Part shown: piece after piece, positions 24,062 to 33,342 of the stretch
Layout of the letters: each line of letters begins with the position of its first letter
Position numbering within the stretch: the first letter of the stretch is position 1
Origin: RUG11690 sp045616665
Lineage (GTDB): Bacteria > Bacteroidota > Bacteroidia > Bacteroidales > WCHB1-69
DNA: 64,000 nucleotides
Direction of reading: 5' to 3'
Assembly (NCBI GenBank): GCA_045616665.1
Contig: JAZLHE010000036.1
Coordinates: forward strand, 1 to 64,000
Program-made: the position numbers and the translations under genes
The notes under the pieces: model-generated
What the model saw: the letters and a program-made list of their open reading frames with translations, nothing else
Told to the model about the DNA's origin: nothing
The model's database searches: none

Positions 24062-25198
24062 ATGGATAAATATAAATTTACAAATGTACAAGATGAAAAA
24101 ATGTCTATAATTACTCATTATAGGCATACTAAAGGTACATCATTCGCAAAAATCTTTGCAGCAGAAGCTTGCGCATTGCTGCCTAAAAAAGAAAAAAACC
24201 ACATTGATAAAGTTTGTGAACCTGAATTTCAATATGGTTTATTTGATGATGAAAATATTCCATTTCCCTCTCCCAAAAATCCAAAATTTACATTTATCGA
24301 TTTATTTGCAGGAATAGGAGGATTCCGTATTGCATGCCAAGCAATAGGAGGACAATGTGTTTACTCTTCCGAATGGGATACTGAAGCTAAAAAAACTTAC
24401 TTTGCCAATTTCGGTGATGTACCTTTCGGAGACATTACAAAACCAAGAACCAAACAATTCATTCCTTCTGGATTTGATATACTTTGTGCAGGTTTTCCTT
24501 GTCAAGCTTTTTCTATTATGGGTAAAATGAAGGGTTTTGCGGATATTCGTGGAACTATGTTTTTTGAAGTTCAAAATATTTTGCAACAACATAATCCGCC
24601 TGTAATATTTTTAGAAAATGTGAAACAATTGGTTAGTCATGATAGTGGTCGAACATTTAAAACAATCCTCAATATATTAGAGAATCTTGGCTACCATGTA
24701 AAATGGAAAATTTTGAATGCGTTAGATTTTGGTGTTCCACAAAAGCGGGAGCGTGTTATTATCGTTGGTTTTAAAGACATTAGTAAATCTGAAGCGTTTA
24801 ATTTTGAATTTCCCCCAAAAATCTACAATCTTAATAGTGTATTGGAGCCAGATTCCATGGTTGATGCTTCACTTTTTGCATCTGAAACAATAAGAATGAA
24901 ACGAGAAGAAAAAACAATAGGTAAGCATATATTTTATCCATCAATGTGGCATGAAAATAAGTCTGGTAATATTTCAATTCTCGATTATGCTTGTGCCCTT
25001 AGAACAGGAGCGTCGTACAATTATCAGTTAGTGAATGGGTATCGCAGACCTTCATCACGAGAACTATTGCGATTTCAAGGTTTTCCTGACACATATAAGA
25101 TTGTTGTATCTCATCAAGAAATTAGAAAACAAACAGGCAACTCTGTAGCTATCCCCATGATACATTCAGTTGCAAAAAAAATATATGAAGTATTATGA
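24062..25198 (+). CDS. DNA (cytosine-5) methyltransferase of a type II R-M system
   Basis: The 378-residue enzyme has all main C5-methyltransferase motifs in order: I (FIDLFAGIGGFR, about residue 76), IV with the catalytic Cys (GFPCQAFS), VI (FLENVKQL), VIII (PQKRERV) and X (KQTGNSVAIP). The short target-recognition region lies between VIII and IX. About 75 residues precede motif I, a longer N-terminal extension than usual, possibly regulatory. It methylates the cognate site and protects DNA from the endonuclease encoded next, with which it overlaps (ATGA at 25195-25198). The local sequence is more AT-rich than flanking genes, suggesting acquisition. The recognition sequence cannot be read from the sequence. 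Confidence 0.93.
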   Translation: MDKYKFTNVQDEKMSIITHYRHTKGTSFAKIFAAEACALLPKKEKNHIDKVCEPEFQYGLFDDENIPFPSPKNPKFTFIDLFAGIGGFRIACQAIGGQCVYSSEWDTEAKKTYFANFGDVPFGDITKPRTKQFIPSGFDILCAGFPCQAFSIMGKMKGFADIRGTMFFEVQNILQQHNPPVIFLENVKQLVSHDSGRTFKTILNILENLGYHVKWKILNALDFGVPQKRERVIIVGFKDISKSEAFNFEFPPKIYNLNSVLEPDSMVDASLFASETIRMKREEKTIGKHIFYPSMWHENKSGNISILDYACALRTGASYNYQLVNGYRRPSSRELLRFQGFPDTYKIVVSHQEIRKQTGNSVAIPMIHSVAKKIYEVL

Positions 25199-25926
25199 TA
25201 CACCCAAAATTACGAGATTCTCAAAAAAATGTTGACTCCATTTATGAAGTTAACATTTTCCCCAAAAACATTATTCAAAGGATAGGCGCGCATATTGTTT
25301 ACTTAATGTATTCAGGTCGACGCGATATTACCGGGGATGATTGGGGGGATATTTTTGCCGAAACAATTAAAGGCACTCATTTTGCGAGTCCAATTGGTAT
25401 TGCCGATGTGGCATTTGAAAAAACTGGATGGTCAATGAAAACAGTCAAACATACTCATCCATTCAATTGTACCAATGTTCGTTTAATTAGTGGAAGATGT
25501 TCCCCAGATTATTCATTTGGAATTACAGACCCGCATACTGACATTCAAAAAACAGGACAAGCCGTTTTAGCAGTACGGAATGAGCGTATTAATATAGCTT
25601 ACGAAGAATATAATTCCGTTAGAGTGAATGTACTTGTCAGAAATGATGACTTAACCGAATTTCGAATGTTTGAAGAATATATTGAACGATACAAAACCAA
25701 CGATTATATATGGAAAGAAAATAAAAATGGTAATTTATTAGGGATAAATAAGCATTCTGGACAGACCTGCTTCACCTGGCAACCCCATGGAGCGCAATTC
25801 ACCATCCACACTAATGTGCCTGAAGATGCTATTAAATTTAAGGTTAAGCGACCTCCCATAGTGTCGATGGACTCTGTTTTGCAAAGCATTAATTTTGATA
25901 ATTCTTGGATACAAATTATTGAATAA
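25195..25926 (+). CDS. putative type II restriction endonuclease
   Basis: The 243-residue protein starts within the stop of the cytosine methyltransferase (4 bp overlap), the usual layout of a type II pair. I recognise no named family from sequence alone. A region around residues 68-86 (GIADVAFEKTGWSMKTVK) has an Asp followed by a Ser-x-Lys-type end, which could be a variant PD-(D/E)xK active site. Trp and His in WQPHGAQFTIH are notable. It would cut unmethylated DNA at the site protected by its partner. The endonuclease call is from context and this weak motif. Confidence 0.7.
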   Translation: MIHPKLRDSQKNVDSIYEVNIFPKNIIQRIGAHIVYLMYSGRRDITGDDWGDIFAETIKGTHFASPIGIADVAFEKTGWSMKTVKHTHPFNCTNVRLISGRCSPDYSFGITDPHTDIQKTGQAVLAVRNERINIAYEEYNSVRVNVLVRNDDLTEFRMFEEYIERYKTNDYIWKENKNGNLLGINKHSGQTCFTWQPHGAQFTIHTNVPEDAIKFKVKRPPIVSMDSVLQSINFDNSWIQIIE

Positions 25927-26014
25927 TTTTTGACACTTAAAAATTATACGATGTTTATTTCAGACAAAAATTTTTAAAAACCATTTAATTTTCATAATGA
26001 CCAACAAAATTATG

Positions 26015-26022
26015 TATCTTTG
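26015..26022 (+). promoter_or_regulatory. -7 box (TATCTTTG) for lipoprotein 26058-27029
   Basis: This TAnnTTTG match is followed by CA, 35 nt before the ATG at 26058. Confidence 0.6.
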
Positions 26023-26057
26023 CAATCGTAATTAATTTGTCTAAAAAATCGCTTTTT

Positions 26058-27029
26058 ATGAAAAAAATCACTTTTATTTTAACTTTGGCGGTTTTATGCC
26101 TTTGCGTTTCCTGCAAAAAAGAAAAAGTCACGCCCGACAACAATCAGCAACAGCAAGAAGAACCAACACCAATTCCAACCCCAACGGATGAAGGTGCTCT
26201 TAACGGTATATTTTCTATTGGCGCAGACAAACAAGTAAAATTTTCCAAGGGGAATTTACAATATCAAGCCACAACCAAAACCTGGCGTTTTGCAGAAAGG
26301 CAGTACGACTATATCGGAGCCATTAATGCCAACTCATCCGCGACTTACGCCGGCTGGATTGACCTTTTTGGTTGGGCCACGAGTGGTTGGAACTGCGGAA
26401 ACACCTACTATATGCCTTACGAACGCGATTATGTGGATGATTATGATCTTGGAATGGGATATGGTCCGCTTCCTGCCGGACAGCGTGATTTATGCGGAGA
26501 GTTTGCCAATTGTGATTGGGGTGTCTATAACGCGATTTCCAATGGCGGCAATAAGGCCGGTTTATGGCGCACAATGACCAAACAAGAATGGTATTATCTT
26601 CTTAAATATCGTCAAAATGCTGCACAAAAGTATGGCATTGCCTGTATTGATGGCAATAACGGATTAGTGGTTCTTCCCGACAATTGGACTCTTCCCGAAG
26701 GATGTACTTTCAATTATGGTTTAGGCGAAGGTGACGGAATGGAATTTTATGCGCAGAAAAATTATTATTCAACAACGGACTGGGCCAAGATGGAAGCCAA
26801 TGGGGCACTTTTCCTTCCTGCCGGTGGCGGATATCACGGTGATTATAGAGAAGTTACCTACCCTGGTGAAGTAGGACGCTATTGGACTATCAACTGCGTT
26901 ACAGAAGAGGGTTGGGACACCTGGTGCGTTTACGCTATGTATTTTGACAGTATCTATATGAGTCCAGCCGATATGAACAGCCCTCGTTTTTATGGTCGTT
27001 CGGTCCGCTTGGTGAAAGATATTCAATAA
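26058..27029 (+). CDS. surface lipoprotein, Bacteroidales-type 'FSxGNLQY' family
   Basis: The 323-residue protein has a lipoprotein signal (MKKITFILTLAVLCLCVSC, Cys19), a Pro/Gln/Thr linker and one large domain. That domain opens with IFSIGADKQVKFSKGNLQY and contains many aromatic residues (WRFAE, YDYIGAINAN, LFGWATSGWNCG) and ends RFYGRSVRLVKD. This pattern is common in Bacteroidales lipoproteins of unknown role and has a C-terminal end like that of formylglycine-enzyme-like and major-paralogous-domain proteins. It lies 13 bp before agmatinase, so the two may be co-transcribed. Function is unknown; it is likely exposed at the surface. Confidence 0.7.
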   Translation: MKKITFILTLAVLCLCVSCKKEKVTPDNNQQQQEEPTPIPTPTDEGALNGIFSIGADKQVKFSKGNLQYQATTKTWRFAERQYDYIGAINANSSATYAGWIDLFGWATSGWNCGNTYYMPYERDYVDDYDLGMGYGPLPAGQRDLCGEFANCDWGVYNAISNGGNKAGLWRTMTKQEWYYLLKYRQNAAQKYGIACIDGNNGLVVLPDNWTLPEGCTFNYGLGEGDGMEFYAQKNYYSTTDWAKMEANGALFLPAGGGYHGDYREVTYPGEVGRYWTINCVTEEGWDTWCVYAMYFDSIYMSPADMNSPRFYGRSVRLVKDIQ

Positions 27030-27042
27030 AATACTTTCCATT

Positions 27043-27894
27043 ATGGAATATTTTTTAGATATGGATGAGCAGTACGCTCATCTCGAGAATGCGAAATATG
27101 TGCTAATGCCTGTCGCTTACGACGGCACCAGCACTTTTATCAAAGGTGCCGACAAAGGTCCCCAGGCCATTATCGACGCGTCAGACAGCATTGAGCTTTA
27201 CGACGTTCAATTTGAAATGGAACCTTATACCGCTGGCATTTATACTGATCATTTCAAATATGATTTTTCATCACCTGATGCGATGGTGCAGTCTGTTTAT
27301 GCACGTGCTAAACACTTTATTGACAAGCAAAAGCACATTGGCCTGTTAGGTGGGGAACATTCCGTTTCCGTAGGATCCATCAAAGCATTTAGTGAAAAAT
27401 ATCCTGATTTGTCCGTTCTGCAAGTTGATGCGCACGCGGATCTTCGCGATGATTACCACGGTTCTATCTACAATCACGCCTGCGTTATGCGTCGGGCGCA
27501 AGACTACGCACGCGTTGTCCAAGTGGGGATTCGTAATGTCTGTACTGAAGAAATGCACAACATCGTCAAAGAAAACATCTTTTATGCCCACAAGATGTAT
27601 CATAATAGCGATTGGATGGAACAAGCCATCAACCGTTTGACGGACCACGTTTACCTTACAATCGATTTAGACGGACTTGATCCGTCGATACTGCCTTCTA
27701 CAGGTACACCGCTACCGGGCGGATTATCGTGGTACACCCTCATCACCTTCTTGGAAAAACTTTTTTCTTCTAAAAAAATCGTGGGATTTGATGTCGTAGA
27801 ACTTTGTCCCCAACCCTACGACAAATCTTCCGATGTTCTGGCTGCCGTACTAGTCTATAAAATCATTTGCCTCTTTGAGTTAAACAAACAATAA
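27043..27894 (+). CDS. speB: agmatinase-family ureohydrolase
   Basis: The 283-residue enzyme of the arginase/agmatinase superfamily hydrolyses a guanidino compound to urea and an amine, probably agmatine to putrescine. The manganese ligands sit in GGEHSVSVG, VDAHADLRDDYHG and TIDLDGLDPSILPSTGTP, the three signature blocks. The length matches bacterial agmatinases. Substrate choice between agmatine, arginine and formiminoglutamate cannot be settled by eye. It follows a lipoprotein gene closely, and no polyamine genes are adjacent. Confidence 0.9.
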   Translation: MEYFLDMDEQYAHLENAKYVLMPVAYDGTSTFIKGADKGPQAIIDASDSIELYDVQFEMEPYTAGIYTDHFKYDFSSPDAMVQSVYARAKHFIDKQKHIGLLGGEHSVSVGSIKAFSEKYPDLSVLQVDAHADLRDDYHGSIYNHACVMRRAQDYARVVQVGIRNVCTEEMHNIVKENIFYAHKMYHNSDWMEQAINRLTDHVYLTIDLDGLDPSILPSTGTPLPGGLSWYTLITFLEKLFSSKKIVGFDVVELCPQPYDKSSDVLAAVLVYKIICLFELNKQ

Positions 27895-27967
27895 CTATTA
27901 ATTTACACTTATTAGAAATCATTTCTTTGTGAATTTTTGACATACACAAACTGTTAATAGAAATATT

Positions 27968-29611
27968 TTGAAATCAAGTAAGAACATTCCATTCACTATC
28001 ATTTTTTCCATCCTGATGGTGGTGTTATGCCTTCCCTGTTTTCAAAGTTTTACCCATATTTTCAATATCAAACCATTATCTGGACAGTTTGACGAGGTTC
28101 CTGCCCCAGAAGTCAGTTTTGAAAACTACCGGCAAGGGCTTATGCAAAAACAGCTGGAAAAATACATTACCGATAATTATGGTTTTCGAGAATGGACCAT
28201 CCGCTGTTACAACCAATATTTATGGGACTTTTTCAAACAGGAAAATGTGGAACACGTAGTGATAGGCAAAAACGGATGGCTGTTTTACCAACATCACGTC
28301 GATGACTATTATGGTCGGGAAATGTACCGTTGGCAGGAGAACACAGACATTGCCCATATCCAATATGAACGGGAAATTCGAATGATGAACAAGTTGCGGG
28401 CGATTCTGCACGAATATGGCATTGAATTTCTGATGTTCATTGCGCCCGACAAGGCCTTTGTCTATCCTGAATATTTGCCTGAACAAACTTTCGATACAAC
28501 GACAATCAATGCCCGAAAGTATTATGTGCAACGATTGACCGAAACCGGATTCCCAATCATAGATATGACGGAATGGTTCATTCAAATGCGCGATACGGCT
28601 TCATTCTGCATTATGCCGTCAAAGGGTGCCCATTGGAATTTTTCCTGCGTTTATGGAGTGGATTCGCTGTTGCGCTTTATGGAAAAACTCACTGGGGATG
28701 AATTAGCACATATCAAAATCAACAATTGGAGAAAAGCCACTCATTTTCAAGATATTGAAAGAGACATTGAAGAATCTATGAATTTGCTCAGACGCAACCC
28801 TATTGGCAAAAAATTCGCCACTATGGAAGGAGATATTGAAATTATCCGTACCCAAAAGACGAAAAAACCCAATGTCTTGTTTGTTGGAAATTCCTATTTA
28901 TTCCAAATTCAAGATTATCTTCCCACCGAAAAAATATTCAGCCAGATTGGTCATCAATATTACCATAATATTTTTTATGACGGCTTTGATCGAATTGAAC
29001 ATCCTTTGGAAGAGATAGATATGCTGAAAAAAATATTGGAAGCCGATTACGTAGTTTTCTTTCTTGACGGCTGCCAAGCATACAAAACGAGCTATGGTTT
29101 TGTAGAAAATGCCTTGCAGAATCTATGCTTAAGCAAAGAATACCGAGAACAACGCCGCGCTTTCTACGCGGACAGTGTCTGCCACGACCCCGCCACGCTA
29201 AAACGCTATGCCAAGGATTATCCCGATAAGCAAGAACGCATACAACATATCGGTTCAGACATCTATGTTCAAATGGACAACGACCCTGAAAGTGTTTTTC
29301 CAGAACTTCGGATTCCGTTTCCCACTGCGCGAAATCCTCGTATTCAAGATGTTCTTCAACATAAAAACGAGATTTTTCAAGGAAGTCGAGAGCAATTTAT
29401 TGACAGCTTGGTAAGCGCAACAGAAGAAGAAATCTGGCACAACCCCGACCTGCTTAACGAAATCAAAAAGAAGGCAAAAGCAAAATCCATTTCGCTCAAA
29501 CAAGCCGTCAGAGATGATGCCGTATGGATTGTCAATGATAAAATCGATAAGGAATTGATTACATTCCCACAATTTTCCATTACCGCTCAAACGAAGAAAA
29601 ATGAAAAATAA
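27968..29611 (+). CDS. AlgJ/AlgX-like SGNH protein, first of tandem pair
   Basis: The 547-residue protein has one N-terminal membrane or signal segment (about residues 8-28). The body resembles AlgJ/AlgX, SGNH-fold proteins that help transfer acetyl groups to exopolysaccharide in the periplasm. Visible landmarks are GKNGWLFY (about 101), MFIAPDKAFVYPE, the Trp-His block KGAHWN and the Ser block LFVGNSYLFQ, where the family's usual GDS reads GNS. The start is a TTG at 27968; no in-frame ATG precedes the hydrophobic segment, and the paralogue that follows aligns from the same point. The C-terminal 100 residues are extra compared with that paralogue. It overlaps the next gene by 11 bp. Confidence 0.78.
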   Translation: MKSSKNIPFTIIFSILMVVLCLPCFQSFTHIFNIKPLSGQFDEVPAPEVSFENYRQGLMQKQLEKYITDNYGFREWTIRCYNQYLWDFFKQENVEHVVIGKNGWLFYQHHVDDYYGREMYRWQENTDIAHIQYEREIRMMNKLRAILHEYGIEFLMFIAPDKAFVYPEYLPEQTFDTTTINARKYYVQRLTETGFPIIDMTEWFIQMRDTASFCIMPSKGAHWNFSCVYGVDSLLRFMEKLTGDELAHIKINNWRKATHFQDIERDIEESMNLLRRNPIGKKFATMEGDIEIIRTQKTKKPNVLFVGNSYLFQIQDYLPTEKIFSQIGHQYYHNIFYDGFDRIEHPLEEIDMLKKILEADYVVFFLDGCQAYKTSYGFVENALQNLCLSKEYREQRRAFYADSVCHDPATLKRYAKDYPDKQERIQHIGSDIYVQMDNDPESVFPELRIPFPTARNPRIQDVLQHKNEIFQGSREQFIDSLVSATEEEIWHNPDLLNEIKKKAKAKSISLKQAVRDDAVWIVNDKIDKELITFPQFSITAQTKKNEK

Positions 29612-30935
29612 ATGTTTTAATGTGTTATTTATCATTTTTGCCAGTTTGACGATACTTGTTCTCGTTCAAGGGTTTACGCATATTATCCCTCTCAAGTTGG
29701 AAGGATATACGCCAGAAAATTCCAAGGTTGAATTCAATTTTCAAAATTTAAAAGACGGAAGTTATCAAAAGTATCTGGAACAATATGCCAAAGAAAATTG
29801 TGGATTCAGAGAAATTTTTATTCGCTGCTACAACCAGGTTCTGTATTCTACCTTTCATCAAATCAGCAATAACAATATCATTGAAGGAAAGAATCAAGAG
29901 TTATTTTTAAGAATGTACACGGAAGAAGCCACTGGCAAAAATTTTCGTGAAAATTTTTCTTCTGTTGATTCCGCCCAAGCCATAGCCGAAAAAAACATTG
30001 AAAAAACGCTCATTTTGATGGACAGTCTTAAACGAAACGGCACTCAAGTTTTAATGGTTTTTGCGCCGGCCAAAACCGACATTTATCCGGAAATGCTCCC
30101 TGAAGATCTTCAACGACAAATGACAACGTTTTCTATCAGAGACTATTACATACAATTAGCCCGACAAAATCAAATCCCATGTATTGATTTTGTATCCATT
30201 TTCAAGGAAATGGCCAAAGAGAGTCCATATCCTGTCTATACCAAAGCCGGAACTCATTGGGCACAACACACCATTCCCTATGTAGCCGACACGATTTTAC
30301 GCAAAATAGAAGATGTTTTACAAAGGAAAATGCCTCAGATTGCATATATTGATTCTAATATTTGTACGCACTATACCGACGCCGACAAAGAACTGGAAAA
30401 TCAGATGAATCTACTTTTCCCATTCCGAAAGCAAGCTTTGCCCAATCCCATTTTCGAACTCAAAGACATAAACTCCAAAACAAAACCCAAACTATTGGTG
30501 GTTGGAGACAGTTATTTTATTGCCCTGCACCATTCCTGTTTCAGCGATTGTTTTTCACAAGTGGATTATTGGAAATACAACCGTGAAATTTATTCCTCGA
30601 ACCCAAGTTATAGTGGAGAAGTGCAATTTTTCCCTGCTAAATACAAAGTCATCAGTCAGGCAGACCTGGTGCTTTTCATTTTCACCACCGTTTCCGCCTA
30701 CAACTACCTTTATGGATTTTGTGAAACTGCTTTCCAAACTTTTCGGAATCGTGACAATAATTTTGCAGAAGAACAAATCCAATACACCATTCAGCGAATC
30801 AAAAATGATCCAAAATGGTTTCAGAACGTGCAACGACAAGCCAAAGAAAAAAATAAATCTTTAGAAGAAATGCTGCGGGAAAATGCCCTGTATGTCATTT
30901 CAACAGAAGAATCTTCATCAACAAACAATCAATAA
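29601..30935 (+). CDS. AlgJ/AlgX-like SGNH protein, second of tandem pair
   Basis: The 444-residue paralogue of the preceding gene has an N-terminal membrane segment (about 6-24). It shares GFTHI, ENCGFREIFIRCYNQ, MVFAPAKTDIYPEMLPE, AGTHWAQ and VVGDSYFIALHH. Here the SGNH Ser block keeps the normal GDS. It probably acts with the MBOAT protein encoded 3 bp downstream, which moves acetyl groups across the membrane, while the SGNH proteins transfer them to a polysaccharide. The two copies may divide donor and acceptor roles, as AlgJ and AlgX do. The polysaccharide is not identified. Confidence 0.82.
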   Translation: MKNKCFNVLFIIFASLTILVLVQGFTHIIPLKLEGYTPENSKVEFNFQNLKDGSYQKYLEQYAKENCGFREIFIRCYNQVLYSTFHQISNNNIIEGKNQELFLRMYTEEATGKNFRENFSSVDSAQAIAEKNIEKTLILMDSLKRNGTQVLMVFAPAKTDIYPEMLPEDLQRQMTTFSIRDYYIQLARQNQIPCIDFVSIFKEMAKESPYPVYTKAGTHWAQHTIPYVADTILRKIEDVLQRKMPQIAYIDSNICTHYTDADKELENQMNLLFPFRKQALPNPIFELKDINSKTKPKLLVVGDSYFIALHHSCFSDCFSQVDYWKYNREIYSSNPSYSGEVQFFPAKYKVISQADLVLFIFTTVSAYNYLYGFCETAFQTFRNRDNNFAEEQIQYTIQRIKNDPKWFQNVQRQAKEKNKSLEEMLRENALYVISTEESSSTNNQ

Positions 30936-30938
30936 ATT

Positions 30939-32354
30939 ATGGTATTCAGCAGCAATATATTCCTTTTGTTTTTTCTACCAATATTTTTGGTAGCGTATTT
31001 TCTGAGTCCCCAACGGATTAAGAACTACACGCTGCTCGTTTTTTCGCTCATTTTTTACGCATACGGAGCACCCGACTTCATTCTATTTCTTATTGGAGAA
31101 TGTATCTTGAACTACTTCATTGTCAAGTTGATGAGTAAAAGCGAGAAATCCGTTAGGAAAAAACTGTTATGTGCCTTATCCGTTGTATTGTCATTGGGAA
31201 TGCTATTGTATTTCAAGTATGCCAATTTCTTTCTGGAAAATCTGAATGCCGTGTTAGACTGTTTTCACCGCCCCGAATTAGGTTGGGCAGAAGTCGCGTT
31301 GCCCATCGGCATTTCGTTTTTCACTTTCCAATCCATTACCTACACCATCGACGTGTATCGAAAAACCACCGAAGCAAGTCCCAAATTGAGCAATTATATA
31401 TTGTATATTGTGATGTTTCCGCAACTGATTGCAGGTCCCATTGTGCGATACAATACTGTGGCTGAAGAAATTCAAAATCGTGAATCGACAATGGAAAACA
31501 GAGTGGTCGGATTCTATCGATTTGTCATTGGATTGTCAAAAAAAGTACTGATTGCCAATGTATTAGCTCAAGCAGCAGACAGCATATTTGCTTTAGAATA
31601 CAGCAATATGTCCACTGCGACGGCCTGGATAGGAATGTTGGCCTACACGATGCAGATTTATTTCGACTTTTCCGGTTATTCGGATATGGCCATCGGTTTG
31701 GGTATGATGATGGGATTCCATTTTCCTGAAAACTTTATGAATCCATACACCAGCACCAGCATCAGCGATTTTTGGCGAAAATGGCATATCACCTTAGGCG
31801 CTTTTATGAAAGAATACCTATACATTCCGCTGGGCGGCAATCGCAAATCCGTTGTAAGGACCTACATCAATTTAGGGATTGTATTTTTATGTTCTGGATT
31901 CTGGCACGGAGCCGCCTGGAACTTCATCTTATGGGGCGCGTTTCACGGATTTTTCATCATTTTGGACAGATTGTTTATGCTCAACATCTTAAAGAAAATC
32001 GGACGCATCCCTTCAATGTTGCTAACCTTCTTTGTGGTCAATTTGGGCTGGGTGCTGTTCAGAGTGGAAGGAGTATCCCCTATTGCCGACTATTTCACCT
32101 CGCTGTTCGGATTCCAAGGCGGTGAGACAATCTCATTAGACGCTCATTTCTGGTTTGTTTTCGCATTGGCCATTATCTTCTCTTTCTTAACTATCTTCAA
32201 ATTTGGACAAAAAATCCAAAACCTCGTTTTTGCCGAACACTACACGACCAAAAGAACTTGGATTATGTTTGCCATCGTAGTCATTCTCTTTGTTTTATCT
32301 GTGGGCGCACTAACCGTCACCGATTTCAATCCCTTTATTTATTTCAGATTTTAA
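30939..32354 (+). CDS. AlgI-like membrane-bound O-acyltransferase (MBOAT)
   Basis: The 471-residue polytopic protein has the AlgI/DltB/PatA MBOAT signatures: ALPIGISFFTFQSITYTIDVYRK in outline, DFWRKWHITLGAFMKEYLYIPLGGNRK in outline, and SGFWHGAAWNFILWG with the catalytic His. About ten membrane helices are visible. It takes acyl (probably acetyl) groups from a cytoplasmic donor and presents them on the periplasmic side. It forms an operon with the two AlgJ/AlgX-like genes upstream (spacing 3 bp). Together they form a surface polysaccharide O-acetylation machine. Confidence 0.92.
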   Translation: MVFSSNIFLLFFLPIFLVAYFLSPQRIKNYTLLVFSLIFYAYGAPDFILFLIGECILNYFIVKLMSKSEKSVRKKLLCALSVVLSLGMLLYFKYANFFLENLNAVLDCFHRPELGWAEVALPIGISFFTFQSITYTIDVYRKTTEASPKLSNYILYIVMFPQLIAGPIVRYNTVAEEIQNRESTMENRVVGFYRFVIGLSKKVLIANVLAQAADSIFALEYSNMSTATAWIGMLAYTMQIYFDFSGYSDMAIGLGMMMGFHFPENFMNPYTSTSISDFWRKWHITLGAFMKEYLYIPLGGNRKSVVRTYINLGIVFLCSGFWHGAAWNFILWGAFHGFFIILDRLFMLNILKKIGRIPSMLLTFFVVNLGWVLFRVEGVSPIADYFTSLFGFQGGETISLDAHFWFVFALAIIFSFLTIFKFGQKIQNLVFAEHYTTKRTWIMFAIVVILFVLSVGALTVTDFNPFIYFRF

Positions 32355-32533
32355 TCCTCCTAAAAGTTCTTCAGTGAATTTAATAGATAAAGGAGAAACT
32401 TGTATGACAAGATAAAAACCAAAATAATGAAGCCAATCATTTTGATTATCATTACGATAGATTGATTTATTCAGGGCAGTAAATTATTTTCAAAAAAATA
32501 TGCGATATACGTTGGTTATTACAATAATTTTCG

Positions 32534-32541
32534 TATTTTTG
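32534..32541 (+). promoter_or_regulatory. -7 box (TATTTTTG) for tonB
   Basis: This TAnnTTTG match is followed by CAG, 36 nt before ATG 32578. The rest of the 223 bp gap from 32355 shows no gene. Confidence 0.6.
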
Positions 32542-32577
32542 CAGTTCTAAAAGTAGAATATCAAAAAATACACCGCC

Positions 32578-33264
32578 ATGATAGAGAAAAAATCTGAAAA
32601 AGGCAATCTTGAAAAGAGAAAATCAATGTTTCTCTTGATAGGATTTGCTATCGTGCTGGGACTTACATACGTAAGTTTTGAGTTGTTTGCCTCTCGTGAC
32701 AAAGGTGCCGTTATGACTTTAGATGATGAAGAATTCATCGAAGTAATGGACGAGGACGTTATTGCCACAGACCAAACTCCACCCCCACCGCCGCCACCAG
32801 TGGCACAACAACAAGAAGTTGTGTTGAATATTGTAGATAACAACATCAAAGTTAACACTGATTTTGACTTCAGTCAAGACTTTGATGAAAACTTGGAAAT
32901 TGAAGAATATGTTCCCATCGAAATCGTAGAAGAAGCTGTTGACGAAACCCCTCCTGTACGTTTTGCGGAAGAAATGCCAGAATTTGTTGGAGGTATGGAA
33001 GCTATGTACTCATTCCTCCAAAAAGAGTTGACTTATCCGGAAGTAGCTCGTAACAACGGTATTCAAGGAACAGTTTTATTGGAATTCGTTGTTGAAAGAG
33101 ATGGTAGTGTTAGCAACGTTAAACCTTTAGTTTCTTTATTCCCTGAATGCGATGCTGAAGCTATCCGCGTGGTAAAGAAAATGCCCAAATGGAAACCTGG
33201 CAAACAAATGGGAAAACCTGTTCGTTGTTATTTCAACTTGCCTATTCGTTTTACTTTGCAATAG
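32578..33264 (+). CDS. tonB: TonB energy transducer
   Basis: The 228-residue protein has a cytoplasmic N-terminal stretch, one membrane helix (about 18-38) and an acidic periplasmic spacer with a seven-proline run (TPPPPPPPV, about 62-70). The C-terminal TonB domain (about 135-228) has YPEVARNNGIQGTV, EFVVERDGSV and KWKPGKQMGKPV. It passes proton-motive energy to outer-membrane SusC/TonB-dependent receptors. The proline section is much shorter than in E. coli TonB, as is usual in Bacteroidota. No exbB or exbD is adjacent. It has its own promoter and terminator. Confidence 0.92.
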   Translation: MIEKKSEKGNLEKRKSMFLLIGFAIVLGLTYVSFELFASRDKGAVMTLDDEEFIEVMDEDVIATDQTPPPPPPPVAQQQEVVLNIVDNNIKVNTDFDFSQDFDENLEIEEYVPIEIVEEAVDETPPVRFAEEMPEFVGGMEAMYSFLQKELTYPEVARNNGIQGTVLLEFVVERDGSVSNVKPLVSLFPECDAEAIRVVKKMPKWKPGKQMGKPVRCYFNLPIRFTLQ

Positions 33265-33299
33265 AATAATTTGCTATATCAATCATATAACCATTAAAA

Positions 33300-33325
33300 A
33301 GAGACCTTAGAAAGTCTCTTTTTTT
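33300..33325 (+). terminator. intrinsic terminator after tonB
   Basis: AGAGAC and GTCTCT form a 6 bp stem around an 8 nt loop followed by seven T. Confidence 0.75.
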
Positions 33326-33342
33326 ATAAATATTCAATCAAA

